DNA of 36,812 nucleotides from Bacteroidales bacterium (lineage in GTDB: Bacteria > Bacteroidota > Bacteroidia > Bacteroidales > UBA10428). Below the pieces are notes generated by a model. It had not been told where the DNA came from, did no database searches, and saw only the letters and a program-made list of their open reading frames with translations. Numbering within the stretch: the first letter of the stretch is position 1; each line of letters starts with the position of its first letter. Positions 1 to 7,726 of this stretch are shown in pieces. The position numbers and the translations under genes are program-made. The stretch is taken from NCBI GenBank assembly GCA_016938235.1, contig JAFGVA010000210.1, forward strand, positions 1 through 36,812. The letters run 5' to 3'.

Positions 1-55
1 AAAACAGAAAGAATATAAAAAGGTTTATGGCAGTCAACTAACGCTTGACTTCTGA
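1..55 (+). CDS. C-terminal fragment of an unidentified gene
   Basis: One frame is open from the left edge to a TGA at 53-55 and would end in the residues YGSQLTLDF. The preceding residues are Lys/Glu-rich (KQKEYKKV), as in an ordinary soluble protein tail. A strong GC-rich hairpin begins three bases after the stop, which suits the end of a transcription unit. Only 17 codons are visible, so no family can be assigned and chance openness is possible. Confidence 0.35.
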   Translation, partial: KQKEYKKVYGSQLTLDF

Positions 56-57
56 TA

Positions 58-78
58 CCTCGGGGCTCTGCCCCGGGG
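58..78 (+). repeat. GC-rich hairpin (terminator or REP-like element)
   Basis: Nine base pairs (CCTCGGGGC with GCCCCGGGG, one T-G pair) close a TCT loop. The element is far more GC-rich than its surroundings. It follows the stop at 55 and could terminate that gene, but it is followed by GTTGTTCATT rather than a T-run, so a REP-like dispersed palindrome is equally plausible. Confidence 0.5.
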
Positions 79-85
79 TTGTTCA

Positions 86-475
86 TTGAATCTTGCTTTA
101 GCTCCTATGATGAAAGAAGTAGGAGGTATTGCTGAAGCCGGAATGGATGAGGCAATGGGGGAAATTGCCAGCGATGCACCTCAAGTTCTACCCTTAATTC
201 AGAAATTATTTGGCGGTAGTATGGCTGCCTTGGAACATCTTACTGAGTTAGCTATTGTGAACCTTTTATGTTCGGCAATTGCTTTGTTTGGAGTTATCAA
301 AATGTGGCAGCTGAAAAAGTATGGCTTTTACCTTTTTGTTGGCGGTAAAGTAGTTATTATTATTACTCCAATGATTCTTATTGGTGGTTTAGTAGGCAGC
401 ATGACACTTTTTGGCGCTATCTTTCCAATAGCTTTCATCGTGATGTATGCAGTGAATCTTAAAGCAATGGAATAA
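86..475 (+). CDS. Small membrane protein, probably N-terminally truncated
   Basis: The 122-129 residue product has a short amphipathic N-terminus rich in Ala, Gly, Met and acidic residues, then three hydrophobic stretches (about residues 50-70, 77-97 and 103-123) and ends in NLKAME. The pattern MWQLKKYGFYLF...YAVNLK recalls a family of roughly 150-residue Bacteroidota membrane proteins of unknown function, which as I remember begin with one more membrane helix (a PxFLxVLCIL-like segment). That helix is absent here: upstream lie only a GC hairpin and the end of another gene, and no frame encodes it. Possible starts are TTG at 86 and tandem ATGs at 107 and 110. A terminator follows at 503-532. 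The call as a real coding sequence is good; family and truncation are inferred. Confidence 0.6.
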   Translation: MNLALAPMMKEVGGIAEAGMDEAMGEIASDAPQVLPLIQKLFGGSMAALEHLTELAIVNLLCSAIALFGVIKMWQLKKYGFYLFVGGKVVIIITPMILIGGLVGSMTLFGAIFPIAFIVMYAVNLKAME

Positions 476-502
476 ATTGTTTTAATGAGATATTTTTTAA
501 TG

Positions 503-532
503 CCCTTGTACCTTTGGTGTGAGGGTTTTTTT
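503..532 (+). terminator. Rho-independent terminator
   Basis: A nine-pair stem (CCCTTGTAC with GTGTGAGGG, three wobble pairs) with loop CTTTG is followed by seven Ts. It lies 27 bases after the stop of the small membrane protein gene. Confidence 0.7.
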
Positions 533-576
533 GTGATCAGTGATCGGTGATCGGTAATCAGTGATCAGTGGTCGGT
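533..576. repeat. Imperfect 7-bp tandem repeat, GTGATCA/GTGATCG
   Basis: About six consecutive heptamers of the type GTGATCA, GTGATCG, GTAATCA and GTGGTCG run directly from the terminator T-run. They lie outside genes between convergent transcription units. Because the unit is seven bases, copy-number change would shift any overlapping frame, but none is used here. Confidence 0.8.
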
Positions 577-584
577 TAACTAGA

Positions 585-623
585 AACTTTAAACCTTGAA
601 CTTTGAACTTTGAACTTTGAACC
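585..623. repeat. 7-bp tandem repeat, TTGAACT
   Basis: The unit AACTTTG or a one-base variant is repeated about five times (AACTTTA, AACCTTG, AACTTTG x3). It follows a different heptamer array after a gap of under ten bases and ends just before the 3' end of the first ClC gene. Confidence 0.8.
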
Positions 624-629
624 AGAAAC

Positions 630-2411
630 TTAATGCTCTCCCGATATCTCAATCAACCGGCTCCTGTATACCGAGAATAGTTTTGATTTTGATAAAAAGC
701 CGACATATTCTCCTTTTTTCAATACCGGGAGGTTCCAGCTACCTGTTTCTTCAAATTTTTCCATTACTTCGTCCATCGGTTCGTCCGGTTCGACATAAGC
801 AGGAGGCAGGTACATTAAATCCCTGACATAAGTATTGTCATATAAGTCGGTATTGAAGATAACATGTCTGATATCGTCAAGCAAAACAACTCCTACAAGC
901 ATCTTGTTTTTTACAACAGGGAATATATTTCTCTTTGAGCTTGCAATAGCATCAATCAGCACTTTTAGTTTATTATCGGGGTGAACAGTTTGAAAATCTT
1001 TTTCAATTATCTGCCCCATGTCAATAAGTGTAAGAACAGCCTGGTCTTTGTGGTGTGTAATTAATTCTTTGCGGGCCGCGAGGCGCATGTGGTAAATCGA
1101 ATGAGGTTCGAAATACATAATAGTAATAAAAGCAATGGTTGCAGTAATCAATAAAGGTATAAAAAGTGCGTATCCACCTGTAATTTCAGCAATAAGGAAA
1201 ACTGCGGTTAGAGGAGCATGCATAACCCCGGCCATCATTCCTGCCATTCCAACAAGAGCAAAGTTTCTTTCAGAAACGCCTATGAAATTGAAAATATTAA
1301 GAATTTTAGCCAGAAGGTAGCCTGCAACACCGCCCATAAACAGGGTAGGGGCAAAGATACCACCTACACCTCCTGCGCCTGTTGTTATTGCCGTGGCAAA
1401 AACTTTAAATATCAGTATCAGTACGAAAAACAATATCATTATCCAGAATTTATCTGAATGATTGTAAAACATGCTTCCAAGCGTTAATTCATCAGAATTG
1501 CCATTAAGCAATGCGTTAAGTGTATCGTAACCTTCACCATACAATGGAGGTAATAAAAGTATCATCAGGCCAAGCAGCGTACCGCCTATAATCCATTTTG
1601 CGTAGGAATTTTTCAGGTTTCCGATTACTTTCTCTATCCACATGGTTACTCTTGTAAAATACAGCGATATAAACCCGGTAAATATTCCCAGGAGAATGTA
1701 AAAAGGGATGTTTTTCAACAAAAACTCATTTACCATTGTAAAATGAAATATTTCACCTTTCCCCATAAAGAAATAGGCAATGGTAAGACCAGTAACTGCT
1801 GATATTAACATAGGAACCAGTGACCACATAGTCAGATCAAGCATTAAAACCTCAAGGCCAAAAATTACTGCAGCTATAGGAGCCTTAAAAATTCCGGCAA
1901 TAGCGCCGGCGGCACCACATCCAATAAGTATTATTTTAGTTTTGTAGTTTAATTTGAATAATTTTCCAAACGACGAACCCAATGAGGAGCCGGTTAACAC
2001 AATCGGAGCCTCAAGTCCTACAGAACCACCAAATCCAACAGTAATTGCACTTGCAATTAACGATGTAAAGTTATTGTGACTTTTTATTGAGCCACCTTTT
2101 CTGGAAATGGCAAATAATATCCTGCTTACACCATGCCCAATATTATCTTTAACAAAGTACTTAACATATAACATGGTTAGTAAGATTCCCGCCAAAGGGA
2201 AAAACAGGTAAATGAAGTTTACATTATCCAGAACCTTATTGTTTAGCAGAAAATGGTGTATGAGGTGTACCACGTTTTTAAGCAGAACAGCAGCCAGACC
2301 ACTCACAATGCCAATAATAAAGCTTAAAATATAAACAAATTGGCGGTGTTTCAGGTGCTTTTCTTTCCAAATGATAAAATCAGACAGAAAACGTACTCCA
2401 AACGATCTCAT
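630..2411 (-). CDS. ClC-family chloride channel/antiporter with CBS pair (divergent paralogue)
   Basis: The 593-residue inner-membrane protein is a ClC anion channel or H+/anion antiporter with a cytoplasmic CBS pair. Hydrophobic helices fill residues 25-440. The gating-glutamate motif is GSVGLEAP (Glu134), where the family usually has GxEGP, and the first selectivity motif reads GHGVS instead of GSGIP. The later GGIFAP motif (GxFxP) is intact. Residues about 470-590 hold two CBS domains, including FPVVKNKMLVGVVLLDDIR and LPVLKKGEYVGFLSKSKL. The length suits CBS-bearing bacterial ClCs. A second paralogue lies at 3342-5111 on the same strand, with a hemerythrin gene between. Substitution of two motif positions suggests altered ion selectivity or gating compared with the paralogue, which is inference. 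The ATG at 2411 begins a basic, plausible cytoplasmic N-terminus. Confidence 0.93.
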   Translation of the reverse strand: MRSFGVRFLSDFIIWKEKHLKHRQFVYILSFIIGIVSGLAAVLLKNVVHLIHHFLLNNKVLDNVNFIYLFFPLAGILLTMLYVKYFVKDNIGHGVSRILFAISRKGGSIKSHNNFTSLIASAITVGFGGSVGLEAPIVLTGSSLGSSFGKLFKLNYKTKIILIGCGAAGAIAGIFKAPIAAVIFGLEVLMLDLTMWSLVPMLISAVTGLTIAYFFMGKGEIFHFTMVNEFLLKNIPFYILLGIFTGFISLYFTRVTMWIEKVIGNLKNSYAKWIIGGTLLGLMILLLPPLYGEGYDTLNALLNGNSDELTLGSMFYNHSDKFWIMILFFVLILIFKVFATAITTGAGGVGGIFAPTLFMGGVAGYLLAKILNIFNFIGVSERNFALVGMAGMMAGVMHAPLTAVFLIAEITGGYALFIPLLITATIAFITIMYFEPHSIYHMRLAARKELITHHKDQAVLTLIDMGQIIEKDFQTVHPDNKLKVLIDAIASSKRNIFPVVKNKMLVGVVLLDDIRHVIFNTDLYDNTYVRDLMYLPPAYVEPDEPMDEVMEKFEETGSWNLPVLKKGEYVGFLSKSKLFSVYRSRLIEISGEH

Positions 2412-2535
2412 TGATAATCAGATATGTTGAATGTTGAAAAAACTGAGCTTGCGAAATTAATATAAATATATAGAAATTAAGCAATTGTAGGCGAAACTTG
2501 TTCTAGTAATCTATTTTAAAATTATTCTAAAAAGA

Positions 2536-2591
2536 CTCTGTGTTTCTTTATGTAAGTATCGAGATGAAAATTTTTACTGGGAGGCACAGAG
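2536..2591. repeat. Dispersed CTCTGTG repeat, copy 1
   Basis: CTCTGTG at 2536-2542 and its complement CACAGAG at 2585-2591 bracket the copy. Its first 33 bases match 3254-3286 with about five to six differences (shared blocks CTCTGTG, TTCTTT, TGTAA, TAT, GAG, GAA), so the two are copies of one element. Confidence 0.65.
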
Positions 2592-2680
2592 CTTTCACTG
2601 ATTTGCCCGATGAAACTATTTAGTGGCTGCAAGAAAATTTAAAATTTATGTTTCAGGCGATAGAATCATTTGATTGATTT

Positions 2681-2713
2681 TTTGTTGACATAATTTGCTA
2701 AGAATAAATTTTG
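2681..2713 (+). promoter_or_regulatory. Candidate promoter for hemerythrin gene
   Basis: TTTG (2681-2684), a 20-base spacer and TAAATTTTG (2705-2713) resemble the Bacteroidota -33 TTTG / -7 TAnnTTTG pattern with one extra T. The start codon is 36 bases further on. Confidence 0.35.
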
Positions 2714-2749
2714 ATTATTAACTTTAATAGATAGCAAACATTAAAGAAT

Positions 2750-3145
2750 ATGGAACTTATTAAATGGAATAATAAATACAATTTAGGCATTGAAATTATA
2801 GATCAACAACATCAAAATCTCGTAAAGATTATAAACGATTTTTATGCCGAATTAAAAACAAAAACCAACGATGCTTTAATTGCAGAACTTATTGATAAAA
2901 TGAAAGATTACATCGAATATCATTTTAAGTCTGAAGAAGAAATGCTTGAAAAGAATAGTTATCCAAACATCGAAGCTCATAAAACACAACACAAAGAGTT
3001 TGTTAAAAAAGTGAAAAGCCTTAAGAGCAGATATCGTAAAGGTGAAATAATTTTATCATTCGAGGTTACTTCATTTTTAAAGGAATGGTTAATGCAACAC
3101 ATATTGGTTTCTGATAAAGAATATACAAAGTATATAAAAGCCTAA
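2750..3145 (+). CDS. Bacteriohemerythrin
   Basis: A 131-residue single-domain hemerythrin, a soluble four-helix bundle that binds O2 at a di-iron centre. All expected ligands are visible and correctly spaced: His21 (DQQHQNL), His58 and Glu62 (YHFKSEE), His77 and His81 (EAHKTQH), and His117 and Asp122 (QHILVSD). The N-terminal WNNKYNLGIEIIDQQH matches the usual family start. The gene stands alone on the plus strand between two minus-strand ClC genes, so it has its own promoter region. It may store or sense O2, or buffer iron or nitric oxide; nothing in the sequence decides between these. Confidence 0.95.
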   Translation: MELIKWNNKYNLGIEIIDQQHQNLVKIINDFYAELKTKTNDALIAELIDKMKDYIEYHFKSEEEMLEKNSYPNIEAHKTQHKEFVKKVKSLKSRYRKGEIILSFEVTSFLKEWLMQHILVSDKEYTKYIKA

Positions 3146-3251
3146 GATTAATTTGCAATAAAAGTGTTTTTGCAGAAATGTTGGTAAATAAGAAATAGGA
3201 ATAATGTCAATGTGTTTAAAGACGCAATAAAACTCTGTGAAACTTTAAACG

Positions 3252-3322
3252 AGCTCTGTGGTTCTTTGTGTAACTATTGAGAAGAATTATATCACAGAGT
3301 TACACAGAGATTACGCAGAGCT
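3252..3322. repeat. Dispersed CTCTGTG repeat, copy 2 (imperfect palindrome)
   Basis: The left arm (3252-3275) begins AGCTCTG and ends TGTGTAACT; the right arm (3298-3322) is its approximate complement, AGTTACACA...CAGAGCT. Further CTCTGTG-like units flank it at about 3230 and 3325. It fills the gap between the convergent hemerythrin and second ClC genes, so the transcript could fold on either strand. Confidence 0.75.
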
Positions 3323-3341
3323 ACACAAAGTAAATAAGTAT

Positions 3342-5111
3342 CTAATGTTCAGAAAAGTCTTTAAGTAGATCCCGGTAGGCCGAGAATAACTTTGCTCTCG
3401 ATATAAATCCAAAATATTTGCCATGATCAATTACAACAATATTGTAAGCACCGCTCTCCTGGAACTTAACGGCCACCTCCTCCATAGAGTCCGTTGTGAA
3501 AATAACAAACTCAGGTAAAAACATTAAATCACGTATTAAAACATCATCATAAAGTTCATTGTAAAACATAATGTGGCGAATGTCGTCAAGCTTAATCATA
3601 CCCCTGAAAGTTCCGTCTTCCTCAACTACGGGGAAAATGTTTCTGTGAGCAAATTTTATCACATTTATTAAATCTCCCAAAGTCTGTTTCGGACGAATAA
3701 TGTTGAAGTCAGTTTCAATAAGCTCTTTCACATTCATCAGCATTAGCAGGGCTTTGTCTTTATGATGCGTCAACAACTCACCACGTTTGGCAAGCTGAAT
3801 TGTATATACCGAATTGGTAACAAATATCTTGGTGGTAGCATACGAAATTGTGGAAACAATCATTAAGGGCACAAATAACTCATAACCCTTGGTTAGTTCT
3901 GCAATCAGGAAGATTGAAGTGAGTGGAGCATGAATAACTGCGGCTATCATTCCTGCCATCCCTACAAACGCAAGGTTTGTAGCTGATATTTCGTAGCCTG
4001 AAACCTGCGCCACATTGGCAAATAACAGACCGGCAATAGCGCCGGAGAAAAGCGAAGGGGCAAAAATTCCACCTATTCCTCCGCTGCCAAATGTTAAAGA
4101 TGTAGCAACAACTTTCATTAACAATACTACAAGAAATAAAATAATGGTAACAACAATATTTCCTTCCAGGTTTGCATATTGCGTATGTTCAAAAAGAAAA
4201 TTATAATCTCCGCGCAGACTGGAGTTTATTTCTTCATAGCCCTCACCATAAAGCGAGGGGATGAAAAATATCATTATACCCAGCAACGATCCGCCAATTA
4301 TAAGGCGTGTAAAGCTATTCTCAATCTTTTCAAAGCTTGCTGAAATAAACAGGTACACTTTTGTAAAATAGAATGCAACAAGGCCGGTGAAAATTCCAAA
4401 TACAGCATAAATCCATATATGGTCCAGGCTGAAAGGCTCATTTACAGTAAATGCATAAAGGTGATTTTGTCCAAGAAATAAATACGAAGTTATAACTGCG
4501 GTTACCGAACTTAAAAGCAAGGGAACAATTGCCGACATAGTGAGGTCGAGCATAATTACTTCGAGCGCAAAAACAATGGCTGCAATTGGTGCTTTAAATA
4601 TGGCTGCCATGGCGCCGGCACAAGCACAACCTAACAATAAAGTAACTTGTTTGTAATTCAATCCGAAAAGTCGTCCAATGTTAGAGCCTATAGCTGCCCC
4701 TGTAGCAACAGTTGGTCCTTCAAGTCCTACAGACCCGCCAAATCCAACAGTGAGTGCACTTGTAATTATTGAAGAATATAGGTTGTGAGGTTTCATCTTG
4801 CCCCAATTCTTCGATATGGCGAATAAAACCCCAGGTATACCGTGTCTTACAGGATTTCGGTTTATGTATTTAATGAATAAAATTGTGAGTAGAATACCAA
4901 TTGTGGGGAAAACAATGTACCAATATCCACTTTGTACATCAGCCAGTTTACTTAAATTTGTCTCAATAAGGTGAACAAGGTTCTTTATTGTAACAGCTGC
5001 TAAACCAACAGCCAGTCCAATAACTACCGACAAAAACATAATTAACTGACGATCATTGATGTGATTGTTACGCCAGGTTAAGAATCTGTCGGATAATTGG
5101 TCTGTTTTCAT
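3342..5111 (-). CDS. ClC-family chloride channel/antiporter with CBS pair
   Basis: A 589-residue inner-membrane ClC protein with a C-terminal CBS pair, paralogous to the 630-2411 product along its whole length. It keeps the canonical GLEGP motif with gating Glu131, has GHGIPGVL where GSGIP is usual, and retains GGIFAP. The CBS domains occupy about residues 465-585 (FPVVEEDGTFRGMIKLDDIR and a second half ending in GFISRAKLFSAYRDLL). The intact gating glutamate is compatible with either H+/Cl- exchange or a channel; fluoride-type CLCF proteins are much shorter and lack CBS. A TATATTTG box lies seven bases before the ATG, which supports this start and a very short leader. The 62-base gap to the divergent gene at 5174 leaves room for two promoters only. 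Confidence 0.94.
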   Translation of the reverse strand: MKTDQLSDRFLTWRNNHINDRQLIMFLSVVIGLAVGLAAVTIKNLVHLIETNLSKLADVQSGYWYIVFPTIGILLTILFIKYINRNPVRHGIPGVLFAISKNWGKMKPHNLYSSIITSALTVGFGGSVGLEGPTVATGAAIGSNIGRLFGLNYKQVTLLLGCACAGAMAAIFKAPIAAIVFALEVIMLDLTMSAIVPLLLSSVTAVITSYLFLGQNHLYAFTVNEPFSLDHIWIYAVFGIFTGLVAFYFTKVYLFISASFEKIENSFTRLIIGGSLLGIMIFFIPSLYGEGYEEINSSLRGDYNFLFEHTQYANLEGNIVVTIILFLVVLLMKVVATSLTFGSGGIGGIFAPSLFSGAIAGLLFANVAQVSGYEISATNLAFVGMAGMIAAVIHAPLTSIFLIAELTKGYELFVPLMIVSTISYATTKIFVTNSVYTIQLAKRGELLTHHKDKALLMLMNVKELIETDFNIIRPKQTLGDLINVIKFAHRNIFPVVEEDGTFRGMIKLDDIRHIMFYNELYDDVLIRDLMFLPEFVIFTTDSMEEVAVKFQESGAYNIVVIDHGKYFGFISRAKLFSAYRDLLKDFSEH

Positions 5112-5118
5112 CGGGAGC

Positions 5119-5126
5119 CAAATATA
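5119..5126 (-). promoter_or_regulatory. -7 promoter box for ClC gene
   Basis: TATATTTG on the minus strand matches the Bacteroidota consensus TAnnTTTG exactly. It ends seven bases before the ATG at 5111, so transcription would start at or within a few bases of the start codon. A clear -33 TTTG is not seen, only a T-rich stretch. Confidence 0.5.
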
Positions 5127-5173
5127 CCTATATAAGGTAGTGAATAAAAATAAAAAATTGCGATTTTTACAAC

Positions 5174-6124
5174 ATGAAGAATTTTCAGAATAATTCTATT
5201 TGCAGAATATTTGATATTGAGTACCCCGTGATACAGGGAGGGATGGTTTGGTGTAGTGGTTACAAGCTGGCTTCGGCCGTAAGCAATGCAGGTGGCCTGG
5301 GTTTGCTTGGTGCCGGTTCTATGACCCCCGAATTGCTTGAAGAGCATATTATTAAATGCAAGCAGTCAACAGAAAAACCTTTCGGGGTAAATTTGCCACT
5401 TATACATCGGAATGCTCCGGCCTTAATAGAGGTTATTTTAAAACAAAAGGTGAAAATTGTATTTACTTCAGCCGGAAATCCTGCCCAATGGACACAGGTA
5501 TTAAAGGCTTCCGGATGTAAAGTTGTGCATGTTATTGCCAATTCAAGGTTTGCTCAGAAAGCTGCAGACTCAGGTGTTGATGCAATTGTTGCCGAGGGTT
5601 TCGAAGCCGGCGGGCATAACGGACGCGAAGAAACTACCACTTTTTCGCTTCTCCCAATAATCAGAAAAGTAACAGATAAACCCATCATCGCTGCCGGAGG
5701 AATGTACGACGGAAGCTCAATGCTTGCTGCATTTGCACTTGGTGCTTCGGGCATACAGCTTGGAAGCCGCTTTGCCGTATGCGAAGAATCTTCGGCGCAC
5801 GAAAATTTCAAAAAATACGTTATTGATTCAGAAGAGGGCGTAACACGTTTGCTCATGAAAAGACTCATACCTGTTCGTTTAATGCTAAACAGTTTTGCAA
5901 AGCAGGTTGTTGAGGCTGAAGCATCGGGAGCCAGCATGAAGCAATTAACTGATTTGCTGGGATCAGGAAGATGTAAAAAGGGTGTTTTCGAGGGAGATTT
6001 AGAAGAAGGTGAGTTGGAGATTGGACAAATCGCAGCCCGAATCAATAAAATGGAAAGTGCTGCTGAAATTGTAAATAATATAGTAGACACTTATTTTTCA
6101 GAATTAAACAGAATTTGTGGTTAA
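5174..6124 (+). CDS. FabK-like enoyl-ACP reductase / nitronate monooxygenase family FMN enzyme
   Basis: A 316-residue flavin TIM barrel of the 2-nitropropane dioxygenase superfamily, which includes nitronate monooxygenases and FabK enoyl-ACP reductases. Visible features are the N-terminal YPVIQGGM (residues 18-24), SNAGGLGLLGAG (37-48), FGVNLPL (70-76), the catalytic-loop motif EGFEAGGHNG (141-150, His148), and phosphate-binding AAGGMYDG (173-180) with ASGIQLGSRF (191-200). Length is normal for both subfamilies. The GGHxG motif is shared by FabK and nitronate monooxygenase, so the sequence alone does not settle the substrate. The stop overlaps the start of the next gene by eight bases, which suggests translational coupling to an exported surface protein of no obvious metabolic link. 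The ATG at 5174 fits the conserved N-terminus. Confidence 0.88.
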   Translation: MKNFQNNSICRIFDIEYPVIQGGMVWCSGYKLASAVSNAGGLGLLGAGSMTPELLEEHIIKCKQSTEKPFGVNLPLIHRNAPALIEVILKQKVKIVFTSAGNPAQWTQVLKASGCKVVHVIANSRFAQKAADSGVDAIVAEGFEAGGHNGREETTTFSLLPIIRKVTDKPIIAAGGMYDGSSMLAAFALGASGIQLGSRFAVCEESSAHENFKKYVIDSEEGVTRLLMKRLIPVRLMLNSFAKQVVEAEASGASMKQLTDLLGSGRCKKGVFEGDLEEGELEIGQIAARINKMESAAEIVNNIVDTYFSELNRICG

Positions 6125-7646
6125 GAAATTCTTCTTCATATTGGCATTTGTTGTTTCTTGTCTTTACGGACAGGAACCTGAAATTGATATTCCCAGAATT
6201 AAATATGTTTCTGTAAATGTGAATACCGGAAACATAGAAATTAAGTTTGAAAAATCGGAAACACCAGAGGTTGAATATTACACTGTTAATTACGAAAAAT
6301 ATACAGGCAATAATCCCATGCCCAGCTGGGTTGAAATACCCGGGATTGTTATCGGTAAAAATGATATTCCCTTCGTATCCTTTAGTACCGATCTGATTGA
6401 TGTAAGCATAGACACAACACCGGTAGCCTTTGCCGTTGAAGCTCATGTTGACGATATTACCAGCAGTCAGGTTGATTTATTGGCATGGGACAGTACTATA
6501 CTTCTTAAGGGACAATATGATACTTGTCTTTCGCAGATTACCCTAAGTTGGAATAAATACGATTTCAACATGTGGAGCTTTGACGAATTTGTTTACCGGA
6601 TTTATGTATCTGAAAATGGTGGTCCTTATCTTGTAAATACTACTGTTACAAAATATATCACAGAATTTACCCTGACAAACTTATTGCCTGATAACGATTA
6701 TTCTATTTATGTTTGCGCCATTCCTGGATTTCCGGGAGAACGTTCAGATTCTGTAACCTCAACCCGCATCGATATCAATACCTATATGGCTCGTATTCCA
6801 GATTATATTTATGAAGATTATGCCACCTATACAAATGGAAATGTGGAAGTTCAGTTTACGGTCGATCCAAATGCCGAGCTGGAACAATATATGGTTTTAA
6901 GATCAACAGCTATTTCAGGCACATACGATACTGTTGCGGTATTACCATCGGTTAATGGGAAAGTGAACTATATTGATGATGTTGATTTTTTATCAGGCCC
7001 ATACTATTATCGTTTGCTGGCTTTTAACTATTGCGGTATTTTAGTTGAAGAATCTGAATGGCCGGTAGCGAATATTGTTATGGTAAACACCGGGGAGCCT
7101 TTACAACCTGAATTATTCTGGAACAATGGATTCAATTTAAATAGCGGAAGTGAAGAGTTTATTTTAGAACGCCGTTTTGGTGATGAAGATTTTCAACAAC
7201 TTTCACAATTAAATACCACAAACTATACCGATAATGAAATAGAAACATTGGTTGGCGTAAGCATTTCGCATAATGTGTGTTACAGGCTTACTGCTATTGA
7301 ACACAACTATTCTGGAACAGCGGATTATCAAAGTGTTTCTAACACTGTTTGTATTGAATTACCAATAAATCTACGATTCGAATACGATGCTTTTATCCCC
7401 GGAGATCCTATGAATGGCACTTTCGGTCCGGTAATGGATTTCCCCCCTGATGAGTTTTCTTTCAAGATTCAGGACAGGAATGGCCGGGTTGTTTATGAAT
7501 CAGAAGATGCTGCAGATTGCCTCTGGGATGGCACGTTTAATGGAGCCAATGTCTCAATGGGAGCCTATATGTATGTGGTGCAGTACCGAATTGGAAACGG
7601 AAAACGCCAAACAATCAGGGGTGGACTGGCTGTAGTTTATCCATAG
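6117..7646 (+). CDS. Secreted FN3 protein with type IX secretion (type B, CHU_C-like) C-terminal domain
   Basis: The 509-residue product begins with a signal peptide (MVKKFFFILAFVVSCLYGQ; likely cleavage near residue 18). Beta-rich repeats follow, the clearest being a fibronectin type III-like unit at about 138-215 (ITLSWNKY...YRIYVSENGG...FTLTNLLPDNDYSIYV), with less clear units before and after. Residues about 420-509 resemble the gliding-motility-associated C-terminal domain: FSFKIQDRNGRVVYES, then LWDG (469-472), MGAYMYVVQY, and a final RGGLAVVYP. That domain directs outer-membrane export through the type IX system in Bacteroidota. The start is GTG at 6117, overlapping the previous stop by eight bases. 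It is probably a cell-surface or released adhesin-like protein; its ligand is unknown. The run usually rich in Asn/Asp at the domain entry is weak here (IPGDPMNGTF). Confidence 0.85.
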   Translation: MVKKFFFILAFVVSCLYGQEPEIDIPRIKYVSVNVNTGNIEIKFEKSETPEVEYYTVNYEKYTGNNPMPSWVEIPGIVIGKNDIPFVSFSTDLIDVSIDTTPVAFAVEAHVDDITSSQVDLLAWDSTILLKGQYDTCLSQITLSWNKYDFNMWSFDEFVYRIYVSENGGPYLVNTTVTKYITEFTLTNLLPDNDYSIYVCAIPGFPGERSDSVTSTRIDINTYMARIPDYIYEDYATYTNGNVEVQFTVDPNAELEQYMVLRSTAISGTYDTVAVLPSVNGKVNYIDDVDFLSGPYYYRLLAFNYCGILVEESEWPVANIVMVNTGEPLQPELFWNNGFNLNSGSEEFILERRFGDEDFQQLSQLNTTNYTDNEIETLVGVSISHNVCYRLTAIEHNYSGTADYQSVSNTVCIELPINLRFEYDAFIPGDPMNGTFGPVMDFPPDEFSFKIQDRNGRVVYESEDAADCLWDGTFNGANVSMGAYMYVVQYRIGNGKRQTIRGGLAVVYP

Positions 7647-7687
7647 TTATCAACAAGCCGGATTTTTCTAAACCGAATTTCACTATT

Positions 7688-7722
7688 TTTGTTTCCTTTA
7701 CCGGGGGGGTAATGTAACTTTG
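7688..7722 (+). promoter_or_regulatory. Promoter for the Rel/SpoT gene
   Basis: TTTG (7688-7691) and a perfect TAACTTTG box (7715-7722) lie 23 bases apart, slightly more than the usual spacing. The box ends four bases before the ATG at 7727, so the transcript probably starts at or next to the start codon. An unusual run of seven Gs lies in the spacer. Confidence 0.55.
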
Positions 7723-7726
7723 TATC

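Larger units (their letters stand above)
2412..2749. other. Divergent intergenic region with promoter and one repeat copy
   Basis: These 338 bases separate a minus-strand ClC gene from the plus-strand hemerythrin gene. They hold a copy of the CTCTGTG repeat (2536-2591) and a candidate promoter for hemerythrin (2681-2713). I see no RNA gene or credible small ORF. Confidence 0.7.

Noticed and set aside
533-623. CRISPR array
   Set aside because: Units are seven bases long and contiguous, without spacers.
5108-5541. Minus-strand frames opposite the FMN enzyme gene
   Set aside because: They are antisense to a clear FabK/nitronate monooxygenase-like gene and their products look like random sequence.
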